Shown: in pieces, positions 24,806-33,716 of the stretch
How the letters are laid out: the number at the start of each line of letters is the position of its first letter
How positions within the stretch are numbered: the first letter of the stretch is position 1
Assembly: GCA_905212345.1 (NCBI GenBank)
Contig: CAJMEC010000010.1
Span: 1 to 48,381 of the forward strand
Direction of reading: 5' to 3'
Source: an uncultured Sutterella sp.
Lineage (GTDB): Bacteria; Pseudomonadota; Gammaproteobacteria; Burkholderiales; Burkholderiaceae_F
Length of the DNA: 48,381 bases
The notes under the pieces: model-generated
What the model was told of the DNA's origin: nothing
Databases searched by the model: none
What the model saw: only the letters and a program-made list of their open reading frames with translations
Translations under genes and position numbers: made by a program

Positions 24806-27169
24806 ATGAAGACAAATAAAACTCAAAAATCTTGGTTCAAAAAAGCGCTAAAGTGGTTGGCCATCTCCGGTTTCTGCGGTGCAGGAGCAGCTATCGGCAT
24901 GGGACTTGTTGTCTTTTCCGTTGTCTACTATCAACTGCCACCCATTGATGCTTTAACTCAGTACCGTCCCAAAGTGCCCCTGCGTATTTACACTGCCGAC
25001 GGTGATTTAATCGGCGAATTTGGTGAAGAGCGCCGTGATTACGTTCCGTTTGACGAAATTCCTCGGCACGTCAAGTTAGCGATCCTTGCTGCTGAAGATA
25101 ATGGTTTTTATGAACATTCTGGCATTGAATTCATGGGAATTGCGCGCGCCGCGCTCGCCAACCTCATCACCGGCCGCCGTGGACAAGGCGGCAGTACCAT
25201 CACAATGCAGGTGGCAAGAAACTTTTTCTTAAGTTCTGAAAGAAGCTATACCCGTAAGCTGTACGAAGTCGCATTGGCTTTCAAAATTGAACAAAACCTC
25301 TCCAAAGACAAGATTTTTGAGGTCTATGCCAACCAAATCTTCTTAGGTCACCGCTCTTACGGTTTCGGCAGTGCCGCGAAAACCTATTTTGGAAAAGATC
25401 TCCGAGATCTTTCTATTTCAGAGGCCGCTGTCTTAGCCGGTCTGCCCGTTGCTCCGAGTGCTTATAACCCGTTGGTGAATATGCGCCGTGCCACGATGCG
25501 CCGCAATTACGTTTTGGGCCGTATGTTCAACTTGGGCTACATCGATGAGATCACCTATGCTTCAGCCATAGCTCAACCGATTGAAGTTCGTCAAAGCACC
25601 GCCGAACAACAAAAAACACAACTGCAGACTCAAGAGCTGCACGCCGGTTACATTGCTGAACTCGCCCGCATGCTGATGCTGCCGTATTTCAAAGACACTA
25701 TTTATGACCAGGGCATCAATGTCTACACAACCATCAGAAGCCGTGATCAATTAATCGCCAGCAATACCGTTCGGCAAAACATGATTGAGTACGATCGCCG
25801 CTACGGTTATCGCGGTGTGGAAGGCTATGCCGATATTTCCCACGAAGACACACGCGAAGCTAATATCCGAATGGCTTTATCAAAGGTGATTTCCAGCTCC
25901 AATCTTTTGCCTGGCGTAGTCACGCAATTAACGCCGAAATTAATGACCGTTCAACTCTATAACGGTGAAACGGTCTCTTTAGATGCCAAGGGTTTTGCTT
26001 TTGCTCAACGCTTTATTGCTCAAAAGGGCAAAACGCTTAAAGGCCGATACAAGGAAAAAGAATTACGAGTCGGTGCCGTGGTGCGTGTCACTCAGGACAA
26101 CAAGGGCAAATGGTCTTTGGGACAAATTCCTGCCGTAGAAAGCGCCTTTATTTCAGCTAATTTCAATACCGGCGCTATTTATTCTCTGGTGGGTGGATTT
26201 GATTTCAAGATTAATCAATTCAATCACGTCACTCAAGCTTGGCGTCAGCCGGGTTCGAGTTTCAAACCCTTTATCTATTCTGCGGCTCTCGATAAAGGCT
26301 TTACCCCGGCAACCATCATTAATGATGCTCCGCTTTCCATTGATCCGCGTTTAACCGGAGGCAAACTTTGGGAGCCGAGAAACGATGATCGTAAATACGA
26401 CGGTCCGATGACGCTGGCCGATGCGATTGCCCGCTCCAAGAACTTGGTCTCGATTAGAATCGTCCAGGCTATCGATCCTTATTACGCTCAGCAGTATATT
26501 TCCCGGTTTGGTTTTGACCCGAAGAATCATCCACCGCTTTTGACCATGGCTTTGGGGGTCGGTTCCGTTACACCCTGGGAAATGGTAGCCGGCTACTCCG
26601 TTTTCGCTAACGGCGGCTATTTAGTGCAACCTTACTTAATTGAAAAAGTCACTGACTCAGAAGGCAACGTGCTGATGCAAGCGCACAATGCCAAGGTTGG
26701 TGACGGCGCGCCGCGAACCATTGATGCCAGAAACGCTTATGTAATGAACTCTTTGTTGCATGGTGTGGCCGTTCGCGGAACGGGTCGCCGTGCCGGCAAC
26801 GCATTAAAGCGTGAAGACATGGGAGTTAAAACCGGTACGACCAATGATGCTCTTGACGCGTGGTTTGCAGGCTACGCCGGTGAAATCACCGCGGTGGGCT
26901 GGATGGGTTACGATCAACCGAAATCGCTTGGTGCCAACGCCTACGGCGCAGGACTTGTCTTGCCTGTGTGGGTTAATTACATGAAGGCCGTTTTAAAGGA
27001 TGCGCCTGAATACTACCGCCCCCAGCCAGCTGATGTCGTTGAGATCAACGGTCAGCCTTTCTACGCGGATCAGGTTGGCGATACAGTCCAAACCCTAGGA
27101 CTTGGGGAAACAAGCACGCCGGGTGAAGTAGATCCGATCACAGAAACAATCCGTGATCAGATTTTCTAA
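24806..27169 (+). CDS. mrcA: Penicillin-binding protein 1A (bifunctional transglycosylase/transpeptidase)
   Basis: This class A penicillin-binding protein polymerises glycan strands and cross-links them. The 787-residue protein has one N-terminal membrane anchor (about residues 15-43), a GT51 transglycosylase with the catalytic Glu in AAEDNGFYEHSG and GRRGQGGSTITMQVARN, an OB-like insert, and a transpeptidase domain with the active serine Ser484 in GSSFKPF, SKN and KTGTT. The ATG at 24806 opens a typical MKTNK-W-KKALKW cytosolic start; a TTG at 24725 would add 27 unlikely residues. It is divergent from the mla operon and converges on cyaY. Confidence 0.95.
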   Translation: MKTNKTQKSWFKKALKWLAISGFCGAGAAIGMGLVVFSVVYYQLPPIDALTQYRPKVPLRIYTADGDLIGEFGEERRDYVPFDEIPRHVKLAILAAEDNGFYEHSGIEFMGIARAALANLITGRRGQGGSTITMQVARNFFLSSERSYTRKLYEVALAFKIEQNLSKDKIFEVYANQIFLGHRSYGFGSAAKTYFGKDLRDLSISEAAVLAGLPVAPSAYNPLVNMRRATMRRNYVLGRMFNLGYIDEITYASAIAQPIEVRQSTAEQQKTQLQTQELHAGYIAELARMLMLPYFKDTIYDQGINVYTTIRSRDQLIASNTVRQNMIEYDRRYGYRGVEGYADISHEDTREANIRMALSKVISSSNLLPGVVTQLTPKLMTVQLYNGETVSLDAKGFAFAQRFIAQKGKTLKGRYKEKELRVGAVVRVTQDNKGKWSLGQIPAVESAFISANFNTGAIYSLVGGFDFKINQFNHVTQAWRQPGSSFKPFIYSAALDKGFTPATIINDAPLSIDPRLTGGKLWEPRNDDRKYDGPMTLADAIARSKNLVSIRIVQAIDPYYAQQYISRFGFDPKNHPPLLTMALGVGSVTPWEMVAGYSVFANGGYLVQPYLIEKVTDSEGNVLMQAHNAKVGDGAPRTIDARNAYVMNSLLHGVAVRGTGRRAGNALKREDMGVKTGTTNDALDAWFAGYAGEITAVGWMGYDQPKSLGANAYGAGLVLPVWVNYMKAVLKDAPEYYRPQPADVVEINGQPFYADQVGDTVQTLGLGETSTPGEVDPITETIRDQIF

Positions 27170-27181
27170 CGAATATCCGTC

Positions 27182-27499
27182 TTACGCGACAAGCTCGACC
27201 ACTCGGCCGAGCTTTTGCGTCAATAGCGAAGACAGATCTTTGAAAATACTTCGCCTGGTGCAAGTGTCCAGCCATTCTCCGGCATTTCGCTCGTAGTGAT
27301 GGCCTCCCTTTACACTTGCAAGCCACAACTGTTGAGTCGGTGTCTGCATATTGATGACAATTTGAAAGCCGTCATCACATTCTATGGTCAGAACATTGCC
27401 CTGACGATCAACATCTAAATCGTCATCGACCGCTTCGACAGCCGATTGGATTCGTTGTAAAGTTGACTCTGCGAGTTCGATAAACTCCGTTTCCGTCAT
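27182..27499 (-). CDS. cyaY: Iron donor/frataxin homologue CyaY
   Basis: CyaY binds iron and modulates IscS-dependent iron-sulfur cluster assembly. The 105-residue protein has the acidic first helix (ETEFIELAESTLQRIQSAVEAVDDDLDVD) that forms the iron-binding ridge and the beta-sheet core with LTIECDDGFQIVIN, then QLWLASVKGGHHY. It lies back to back with lptM-lysA with only 16 bases between the start codons, as in many proteobacteria. Confidence 0.93.
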   Translation of the reverse strand: MTETEFIELAESTLQRIQSAVEAVDDDLDVDRQGNVLTIECDDGFQIVINMQTPTQQLWLASVKGGHHYERNAGEWLDTCTRRSIFKDLSSLLTQKLGRVVELVA

Positions 27500-27515
27500 T
27501 TTTAACCGTTAATAC

Positions 27516-27671
27516 ATGCAAAACATGAGACAGATTTTAGCGATTTTAGCTGCCGCCGTTCTTTTAACGGCCTGCGGCATTAAGGGCGACCTTTATTTAC
27601 CCGAGCGCGGACAGGCTCCGCAGGAATCGGTTTCGGATATCGAAGCCGACCCCCTCAACGTACCTGAGTAG
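27516..27671 (+). CDS. lptM: Small lipoprotein LptM (YifL type)
   Basis: LptM is a small outer-membrane lipoprotein that helps assemble the LptD/LptE lipopolysaccharide translocon. This 51-residue reading frame begins at the ATG at 27516 (another ATG three codons on) and ends TAG at 27669-27671. It has a short hydrophobic leader, lipobox LTAC with Cys at residue 20, and then the family hallmark CGIKGDLYLPE. It sits between cyaY and lysA, 9 bases before lysA, which is the usual neighbourhood of this gene. Confidence 0.9.
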   Translation: MQNMRQILAILAAAVLLTACGIKGDLYLPERGQAPQESVSDIEADPLNVPE

Positions 27672-27680
27672 TCAAGTACC

Positions 27681-28955
27681 ATGGATTCTCTGCCGTCCGC
27701 CCATTTTTCCTACCGCGCCTCGTCACTGCACTGCGAGGAGGTTGCGCTAAGCGACTTGGCTTGCCAATACGGCACGCCTTTGTACGTCTACTCACGTCAA
27801 ACCATTGAAGAGGCGGCGCAAAAGTACGAGACGGCTTTCTGCGGCATGGCTCACAAGTTGTGTTACGCCGTCAAGGCGAATTCCAATCTGGCCATTCTGA
27901 AAATTCTCCAAAAGAGAGGATGGGGATTTGACATTGTGTCCCTGGGAGAATTGGCGAGAGTTTTGCAGATTGGAGCTGACCCTAAAAAAATTGTTTTTAG
28001 CGGAGTGGGGAAAACTGAGGAAGAAATACGAGTGGCGTTGTCCGCAGGGGTTGGAGTTTTCAACATTGAAAGTGAACCGGAATTTGAACGCCTGGCGCAA
28101 ATTGCTGCTGAGATGCATTGCAGACCTCGAATTTATTTCCGCGTTAATCCTGATGTTGACGCACACACTCATCCTTATATTTCCACGGGATTAAAGACCA
28201 ATAAGTTTGGCGTTGATTTTTACAGTGCTTTCGGCTTATTGAAACGTGCCGCCGCATGCAAATCCATCGAACTTGCCGGAATTGATTGCCATATTGGTTC
28301 TCAACTGACTTCTTTTGATCCGTATTTTGATGCCTGCGACAGGTTACTGGATTTGCTAAAGAAGCTTCGTGCCACCGGAATCGAGCTAAAAGACATTGAT
28401 TTCGGGGGTGGCGTCGGCGTATGTTATCGAGATGAAGCGGTCGAACCCGTTGAAAATCTTGTTCTCGGTTTAAAAAATCGATTGACCCAAAGCGGTTTTG
28501 ATCACTTGAGAATCGTCATGGAACCGGGCCGCTCCATTGTTGCGGCTGCCGGTCTTCTTTTATGTTCCGTGCAATACGTCAAGACAACGCCGGTTAAACA
28601 CTTTTTAATAACCGATGCCGGCATGAACGATCTGATTCGTCCAGCGCTTTATGCCGCTTGGATGCCGGTGCTGCCAATCCGTCAGAGTGACTGTCCGGAA
28701 GTACTCTTTGATGTTGTAGGACCGGTTTGTGAGTCCAGTGACTGGCTCGCCAGAGACCGCGTCCTACCCGCTCAAGCCGGTGAACTTTTGGCCGTAACCA
28801 TGGCAGGTGCCTACGGCATGAGTATGGCTTCGCGTTATAACTCCCGAAGACTGCCGGCCGAAGTCCTGGTTAGCGGTAAAACTTCACAATTAATTCGCAG
28901 ACGGGATTCTTTAGAAGATCTTTGGATAAACGAAATCGTCCCAGCCGATATCTAA
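27681..28955 (+). CDS. lysA: Diaminopimelate decarboxylase
   Basis: LysA makes lysine from meso-diaminopimelate by PLP-dependent decarboxylation. The 424-residue protein is a fold III enzyme: the PLP lysine is Lys65 in YAVKANSNL, the glycine-rich phosphate loop is DFGGGVGV, EPGRSIV follows, and the catalytic cysteine region reads VGPVCESSDWLA. The C-terminal AGAYGMSMASRYNSRRLPAEV completes the site. No strong ribosome site is present, so coupling to lptM is likely. A terminator hairpin follows. Confidence 0.96.
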   Translation: MDSLPSAHFSYRASSLHCEEVALSDLACQYGTPLYVYSRQTIEEAAQKYETAFCGMAHKLCYAVKANSNLAILKILQKRGWGFDIVSLGELARVLQIGADPKKIVFSGVGKTEEEIRVALSAGVGVFNIESEPEFERLAQIAAEMHCRPRIYFRVNPDVDAHTHPYISTGLKTNKFGVDFYSAFGLLKRAAACKSIELAGIDCHIGSQLTSFDPYFDACDRLLDLLKKLRATGIELKDIDFGGGVGVCYRDEAVEPVENLVLGLKNRLTQSGFDHLRIVMEPGRSIVAAAGLLLCSVQYVKTTPVKHFLITDAGMNDLIRPALYAAWMPVLPIRQSDCPEVLFDVVGPVCESSDWLARDRVLPAQAGELLAVTMAGAYGMSMASRYNSRRLPAEVLVSGKTSQLIRRRDSLEDLWINEIVPADI

Positions 28956-28958
28956 TTT

Positions 28959-28999
28959 TCCCTAAGTCTTTTAACTTATTGAGAAATTAGGGATTTTTT
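28959..28999 (+). terminator. Terminator after lysA
   Basis: Stem TCCCTAA/TTAGGGA (28959-28965 with 28987-28993) encloses a 21-base loop and is followed by six T. The loop is long, so efficiency may be modest. The -35 element of the promoter for the next gene lies in this loop. Confidence 0.6.
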
Positions 29000-29006
29000 C
29001 TATATA
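28979..29006 (+). promoter_or_regulatory. Probable promoter of the second antiporter gene
   Basis: TTGAGA at 28979-28984 and TATATA at 29001-29006 are separated by 16 bases. The pair overlaps the lysA terminator and lies about 65 bases before the ATG of the antiporter gene. Confidence 0.5.
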
Positions 29007-29021
29007 CGCGCTGTCTCATCA

Positions 29022-29070
29022 GTGGTAAATTGCTTTGCATCTTTTTTCGTCTGAATAGCTGATTTACCAC
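29022..29070 (+). repeat. Inverted repeat enclosing the ribosome-entry region of the antiporter gene
   Basis: GTGGTAAAT at 29022-29030 is perfectly complementary to ATTTACCAC at 29062-29070, which ends one base before the ATG at 29072. The 31-base loop contains no other strong pairing. No Shine-Dalgarno sequence is visible, so the right arm is where a ribosome must bind. This could be an RNA switch or a protein operator. Confidence 0.6.
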
Positions 29071-29071
29071 C

Positions 29072-30757
29072 ATGGATTGGCTCATTGCATTATTTTCCAC
29101 CCCGAATTCGATTGCTCATATTTTGCTGGCCTATTCCATTGTTATTGCTTTGGGAATGGCGCTGGGGAAAATTAAAATTTTCGGGGTCTCTCTTGGCGTT
29201 ACCTTTGTTTTATTTACCGGCCTTTTGCTTAACTATCTCGGCATGAAGGTGGATCCCACTGTTCTGGGTTTTATTCGAGATTTCGGACTCATTCTCTTTG
29301 TCTTTTTTATCGGCTTGCAAGTGGGCCCGTCTTTCTTTTCATCCTTCAAAAGCGGGGGAATCGTTTTAAACGGACTGATGGTGCTCGCAGTCGTGTTAAG
29401 CGTCATTGTTACGATTGCTCTTTACTTTTGCTTCTCTGACACGCTGTCACTGGCTCAGATGCTCGGCGTCCATTACGGGGCCGTGACAAACACGCCGGGC
29501 TTAGGCGCCACCCAAGAGGCTCTTGCGCAACTCAATTATCAAGGAGAAGACATTGCCGTGGCATACGCATGCGCCTACCCACTCGGTGTGGTGAGCATTA
29601 TCGGTACCGCCATTGCCCTTCGTTTTATCTTCAAAATTGACATGAAGGAAGAAGATCAGCATTGGGAAGCGGAAGAAAAAGCCTCTAATCACGTTTCTAT
29701 TTTCTTTCACGTGTGCGTCACAAACAGAGCGCTTGAAGGACGAAGCATTGGAGATATTCGGGCCTTTATTGCTCGGCCGTTTATTTGTTCACGCATTTTG
29801 CATGATGGAGTCATTTCCAGCCCTAGTTCAGAATCTTTGGTTCATGTGGGCGACGTTGTTCGCATTGTCTCCGGAGAAGAAAATAAGGACGCTATTGTGG
29901 CGTTTTTCGGCGAGGAAGATAAAGAGGCTGATCTGGCAACAGAGCACTCCCCCATCACCAGCAAACGCTTATCGGTCACTCGCACTGAAATAAACGGGCT
30001 GACTGTTGCTGACTTGCATTTAAGTCATTCTGACGGAGTCAATATCACGAGGGTTTATCGAGCAGGTATGCAGCTTTTCCCGTATCAAAATCTGCATATC
30101 CAAATGGGCGATGAACTGTATTGCGTAGGCCCTGCCAATTCCATCAAACGATTGGAAGATCGTTTAGGCAATAAGATCAAACGATTGGAGCACCCCAATC
30201 TAATTGCTATCTTCATTGGCATAGCTGTAGGTATTCTCTTTGGCTCTCTACCGATTGCCATCCCCGGAATGCCCGTGCCGTTAAAACTAGGCTTAGCCGG
30301 CGGTCCGCTTATTATTGCGATTTTACTTGGACGATTTGGCTCCTTATTCCGTCTGGTCACTTATACAACTTCTTCGGCCAACCTGATGCTACGCGAATTA
30401 GGCATTTCTCTTTTCCTTGCTAGTGTCGGACTGGCCGCCGGTGAAAATTTTGTGGACGCGCTTCTAGTCGGTAACGGCCCTCTTTATGTTGTTTTAGGGC
30501 TGTTGGTGACAATCATTCCGCTTTTAACAGTGGGCTGCATTGCCAGGCACTTCTTTCATATAAACTACCATAGCATTGTAGGTTTGATGGCAGGCGCAAC
30601 GACCGACCCGCCCACTCTTGCCTATGCAGCCACATTGTCAGAGAAAAATTCTTCCGCTGTCGCCTACTCAACGGTTTATCCCTTGGCTATGTTTTTAAGA
30701 ATTTTGACCGGGCAGCTCGTCTTACTGATCATGTGGTCCTTTGTCAGCGTTGCTTGA
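29072..30757 (+). CDS. AspT/YidE/YbjL-family antiporter, second copy
   Basis: This 561-residue inner-membrane protein has the same layout as the copy at 12190-13875: two membrane halves around two RCK_C/TrkA_C domains. The motif residues read TNTPGLGATQEAL in the first half and GATTDPPTLAYA in the second, where the other copy has TCTPGLGAT and TNSPILAYA. GLQVGPSFFSSFK is identical in both. The family includes the aspartate-alanine exchanger AspT, but the substrate here is not established. It has its own promoter and terminator, so it is a single-gene unit, with an inverted repeat covering its translation start. Confidence 0.86.
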   Translation: MDWLIALFSTPNSIAHILLAYSIVIALGMALGKIKIFGVSLGVTFVLFTGLLLNYLGMKVDPTVLGFIRDFGLILFVFFIGLQVGPSFFSSFKSGGIVLNGLMVLAVVLSVIVTIALYFCFSDTLSLAQMLGVHYGAVTNTPGLGATQEALAQLNYQGEDIAVAYACAYPLGVVSIIGTAIALRFIFKIDMKEEDQHWEAEEKASNHVSIFFHVCVTNRALEGRSIGDIRAFIARPFICSRILHDGVISSPSSESLVHVGDVVRIVSGEENKDAIVAFFGEEDKEADLATEHSPITSKRLSVTRTEINGLTVADLHLSHSDGVNITRVYRAGMQLFPYQNLHIQMGDELYCVGPANSIKRLEDRLGNKIKRLEHPNLIAIFIGIAVGILFGSLPIAIPGMPVPLKLGLAGGPLIIAILLGRFGSLFRLVTYTTSSANLMLRELGISLFLASVGLAAGENFVDALLVGNGPLYVVLGLLVTIIPLLTVGCIARHFFHINYHSIVGLMAGATTDPPTLAYAATLSEKNSSAVAYSTVYPLAMFLRILTGQLVLLIMWSFVSVA

Positions 30758-30762
30758 TTCTT

Positions 30763-30790
30763 AAAACCCGAAGTTTAGCTTCGGGTTTTA
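30763..30790 (+). terminator. Terminator after the second antiporter gene
   Basis: A perfect 10-bp stem (AAAACCCGAA with TTCGGGTTTT) extends by one G-C pair over a TTTAG loop. The last T residues of the stem serve as the U-tract. The mirror run of A makes it potentially bidirectional. Confidence 0.85.
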
Positions 30791-30866
30791 TTTGCCCAAA
30801 ACTTAAACTACGCATAAGATTGGCGATCTAATATGTCAACCCAATAAGAATAATGAGGAACACGTT

Positions 30867-31502
30867 TTGAGTTTATTCGATAGCGCCCGATTTCGCCTTT
30901 CTGTCTCGCAGCTTCAAGGTTTGCCCGTCGGGGACGTGCCGGAGATTGCTTTTGCCGGACGCTCCAATGCGGGCAAATCGACCACCATTAACGTTCTGAC
31001 GCGTCAGGGACGCCTGGCTTTTGCTTCCAAGACTCCAGGACGCACACAATTAATCAACTTTTTTGATCTCAGCGAAAAAGACGAACACGGTCACCGACAA
31101 CGCGTTGCCTCGCTTGTGGACCTACCCGGCTATGGTTTTGCAAAAGCCGCCGAAGGAACACGAAAAACCTGGTCGGAACTCATTGGCGGTTATTTAGCCT
31201 CTCGAGATACACTCACCGGCATTGTGGTCGTCATGGATGCCCGTCGTCCTTTTATGCCCACCGATGATTGGGTCATTGATTTCTTAAATACCCGCCCGGT
31301 TAGGATGCACTTTTTACTCAATAAGTGTGATCAGCTTAACAACCAGGCGAAAAAAGAAACCCTTTACAAAGTAAGAGCCCGAGCGGCAGAAATCGGGCCT
31401 CATGTTTCTGTTCAGCTTTTTTCAGGTTTGAAACGGGAAGGTGTTGACGAATTGCGCGAAACACTTTTGCATTGGATTCGCCGCGAAGAACTTTCCGCCT
31501 GA
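30867..31502 (+). CDS. engB: Ribosome-biogenesis GTPase EngB (YihA/YsxC)
   Basis: EngB is an essential GTPase needed for large-subunit assembly. The 211-residue protein has the P-loop AGRSNAGKST (about residues 30-39), the switch TPGRTQLINFF, G3 DLPGYGFAK and G4 NKCD. The start is a TTG at 30867: the N-terminus SLFDSARFRLSVSQL aligns with the family from this codon, and GAGGA lies about 8 bases upstream. hemB follows 23 bases later on the same strand. Confidence 0.93.
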   Translation: MSLFDSARFRLSVSQLQGLPVGDVPEIAFAGRSNAGKSTTINVLTRQGRLAFASKTPGRTQLINFFDLSEKDEHGHRQRVASLVDLPGYGFAKAAEGTRKTWSELIGGYLASRDTLTGIVVVMDARRPFMPTDDWVIDFLNTRPVRMHFLLNKCDQLNNQAKKETLYKVRARAAEIGPHVSVQLFSGLKREGVDELRETLLHWIRREELSA

Positions 31503-31525
31503 CATTTTTAATAGGACACTGATAA

Positions 31526-32542
31526 ATGCACGTCTTAGGTCATTATCCTCAAAAACGTATGCGTCGCATGCGTCATGATGAATTCTCTCGTCGCTTGATG
31601 CGTGAAAACTCGCTGACGGCTTCCGACTTGATTTTGCCGGTTTTTGTCATGGAAGGTGAAGGCCGTCGCCAAGCCGTTCCGACGATGCCGGGAGTCGAGC
31701 GAATGACGCCTGATGAACTTTGCAAAGTGGCTCAGGAAATGGTTGATCTGGGGATTCCTATGATCGCTCTTTTCCCGGCCATTGAAGATCATCTGAAAAC
31801 GCCTGATGGACGAGAAGCAGCCAATCCCAATGGTTTGATTCCCCGCGTTGTGCGCTTACTCAAGGAAAAATTCCCGCAATTGGGAGTTATGTGTGATGTA
31901 GCACTTGACCCCTACACAACCCATGGTCAAGACGGTTTGATTGATGAAACGGGCTATATTCTCAATGATGAAACTATTGAAATGCTCGTTCAGCAATCGC
32001 TTGCCCAAGCCCGTGCAGGCGCTGACGTTGTCGCACCCAGTGACATGATGGACGGTCGCATTGGCGTTATCCGCGAAGCTTTGGATAAAGAAGGTTTCAT
32101 CCACACCCGTATCATGGCTTATTCGGCTAAGTATGCCAGTGCTTTCTACGGTCCCTTCCGTGATGCCGTAGGCTCTGCTGCCAACCTTGGTAAGAGCAAT
32201 AAGGCGGTCTACCAAATGGATCCAGCCAACAGCGACGAAGCCCTTTGGGAAGTTGGTTTAGATCTGGAAGAAGGCGCTGACATGGTTATGGTCAAACCGG
32301 GGTTACCTTATTTGGACGTTTTGCGTCGTGTCAAGGATGAATTCCAGGCGCCGACTTTTGCCTACCACGTAAGCGGAGAATATGCCCTTTTGAAAGCAGC
32401 CGCTGCAGCTGGTTACATTGATGAAAAAAAGTTCACGCTTGAAACTATGATGTGCTTTAAGCGTGCCGGTGCTGACGGTATCCTCACGTATTGTGCTTTG
32501 GATGTTGCTCGTTGGCTTAAAGATACACCGCTTAGTCTCTAA
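31526..32542 (+). CDS. hemB: Delta-aminolevulinic acid dehydratase (porphobilinogen synthase)
   Basis: HemB condenses two 5-aminolevulinate molecules to porphobilinogen for haem and related tetrapyrroles. The 338-residue protein has Schiff-base lysines in YSAKYASAFYGPFRD and VKPGLPYLD. The metal region reads MCDVALDPYTTHGQDG, where aspartates replace the cysteines of the zinc-type enzyme, so it should be of the magnesium-responsive type. AGGA precedes the ATG. A very strong terminator follows. Confidence 0.96.
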   Translation: MHVLGHYPQKRMRRMRHDEFSRRLMRENSLTASDLILPVFVMEGEGRRQAVPTMPGVERMTPDELCKVAQEMVDLGIPMIALFPAIEDHLKTPDGREAANPNGLIPRVVRLLKEKFPQLGVMCDVALDPYTTHGQDGLIDETGYILNDETIEMLVQQSLAQARAGADVVAPSDMMDGRIGVIREALDKEGFIHTRIMAYSAKYASAFYGPFRDAVGSAANLGKSNKAVYQMDPANSDEALWEVGLDLEEGADMVMVKPGLPYLDVLRRVKDEFQAPTFAYHVSGEYALLKAAAAAGYIDEKKFTLETMMCFKRAGADGILTYCALDVARWLKDTPLSL

Positions 32543-32557
32543 GGCAACCCTTTAAGA

Positions 32558-32590
32558 ATGCCGCCTGAAATTCCCAGGCGGCATTTTTTT
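32558..32590 (+). terminator. Terminator after hemB
   Basis: A perfect 10-bp GC-rich stem (ATGCCGCCTG with CAGGCGGCAT) with a 7-base loop is followed by seven T. It directly abuts the stop codon of the convergent S4-domain gene. Confidence 0.92.
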
Positions 32591-32981
32591 AATAGCCTCT
32601 CAATCGTCTTAATTCACGTCCCTCACGCTTTGTAGGCCGCCCCTTTGAAGTTCTATCCAAAGCGGGTTCAATAGCTAATTTACGAAGCGCAGCCCGCTCC
32701 TCACGTCGACGCTGTCCCTCTTCTGTCTCCATATAGAGTTCACGGGCCACTGAAGCCGGTCCTCTTTGAAGACTGAAACCAGCCACCAACACCTCAAAAA
32801 CATCCTCTCCACGGTGGATTTCCAACTTATCTGACAGTTTGACTTCTTTAGCAGGTTTAATGCGCTCCCCGTTGAGCTTTACCCGTCCTAGTTCAACCGC
32901 TTCCTGTGCCAAACTTCGCGTTTTAAAAAATCGTGCGGCCCACAGCCATTTGTCAATTCTTTCAGTTATGAGTTCTGTCAT
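32589..32981 (-). CDS. S4-domain RNA-binding protein (HslR/Hsp15 type)
   Basis: This 130-residue basic protein has an S4 RNA-binding domain at about residues 7-70 (RIDKWLWAARFFKTRSLAQEAVE, GRVKLNGERIKPAKEV) and a charged C-terminal tail. E. coli Hsp15 (HslR) binds stalled 50S subunits carrying nascent chains after heat shock. The size and the GRPTKREGRELRRLRGY end fit that family. AGGT lies about 7 bases before the ATG. It follows the YczE-like gene by 18 bases. Confidence 0.87.
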   Translation of the reverse strand: MTELITERIDKWLWAARFFKTRSLAQEAVELGRVKLNGERIKPAKEVKLSDKLEIHRGEDVFEVLVAGFSLQRGPASVARELYMETEEGQRRREERAALRKLAIEPALDRTSKGRPTKREGRELRRLRGY

Positions 32982-32999
32982 ATTTATACCTAAACAAAA

Positions 33000-33644
33000 T
33001 TACTTCATAGGCCAAATTCGATCAAGAAATTTAGAAATAAATTTCACGAGGATACCAACTAAAAAAGCTGATATCACAGTACCTTCGCGAATTCCATAAA
33101 TTTCACTAAGGAAGAACCACCCAAGAATCGCAGCTAACACTACCATCGTGACATCATTGCCGATTTTAATGCGATAAAAAGGCTGACGGCTGACCACTGA
33201 TACGGCAATCACGAGACCTTCACCTGGCAGTGGGATACTTTTTGAACGAATTTCAAAGGCAACACCCAGAGCCAAAAATACATTACCGACAAGCGACAGC
33301 AAGAGCAGTAACCAATAGCAATCGGAATGAATACCGGACAGAAACCACATCCAAAAGTCTGTACATAAGCTAAACAGAAAAACCAATGGAATTTGTAAAA
33401 AATTCAACTTCGAGAATTCTTTACGCAATAAAAGAATTTGGATGAAGAGAAAAGCAATATTGCATAAAAAGGTAGTCGTGCCAAATGTTAAGCCACTGAT
33501 TTTGGAGAGTGCCCAAGGCAAACTGCTGATTGGCGTTGTACCGAGGTGTACGGCCGAAATTAAGCAGATTCCGAACGACATAAAAAGAATACCGAGCAGT
33601 AGTTGCCCGACATTGCCTAAAGCGGGAGGTAAATTCAGTTTCAT
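33000..33644 (-). CDS. YczE/YitT-like membrane protein (DUF6198 type)
   Basis: This 214-residue integral membrane protein has about five hydrophobic segments. LGTTPISSLPWALS and LPGEGLVIAVS, with the linked VGNVFLALGVAFEI, are typical of the YczE/YyaS/YitT group, whose function is unknown. I place the start at the ATG at 33644 because a longer frame (to 33692) would translate through the ribosomal-operon terminator at 33657-33686. No ribosome site is evident. It may be expressed by readthrough from the rplQ operon or from its own unseen promoter. Confidence 0.8.
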   Translation of the reverse strand: MKLNLPPALGNVGQLLLGILFMSFGICLISAVHLGTTPISSLPWALSKISGLTFGTTTFLCNIAFLFIQILLLRKEFSKLNFLQIPLVFLFSLCTDFWMWFLSGIHSDCYWLLLLLSLVGNVFLALGVAFEIRSKSIPLPGEGLVIAVSVVSRQPFYRIKIGNDVTMVVLAAILGWFFLSEIYGIREGTVISAFLVGILVKFISKFLDRIWPMK

Positions 33645-33656
33645 TTGAGATAAACG

Positions 33657-33686
33657 AAAAAAGGGAAGTTCTACAGCGAACTCCCC
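33657..33686 (-). terminator. Terminator of the alpha ribosomal operon (after rplQ)
   Basis: Read on the minus strand, GGGGAGTTC pairs with GAACTTCCC (one G-T pair) over a 6-base loop, followed by six T. A 12-base palindrome CTGAACGTTCAG at 33697-33708 lies between it and the rplQ stop. Confidence 0.88.
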
Positions 33687-33716
33687 TTTCATTAACCTGA
33701 ACGTTCAGCGTTCAGA

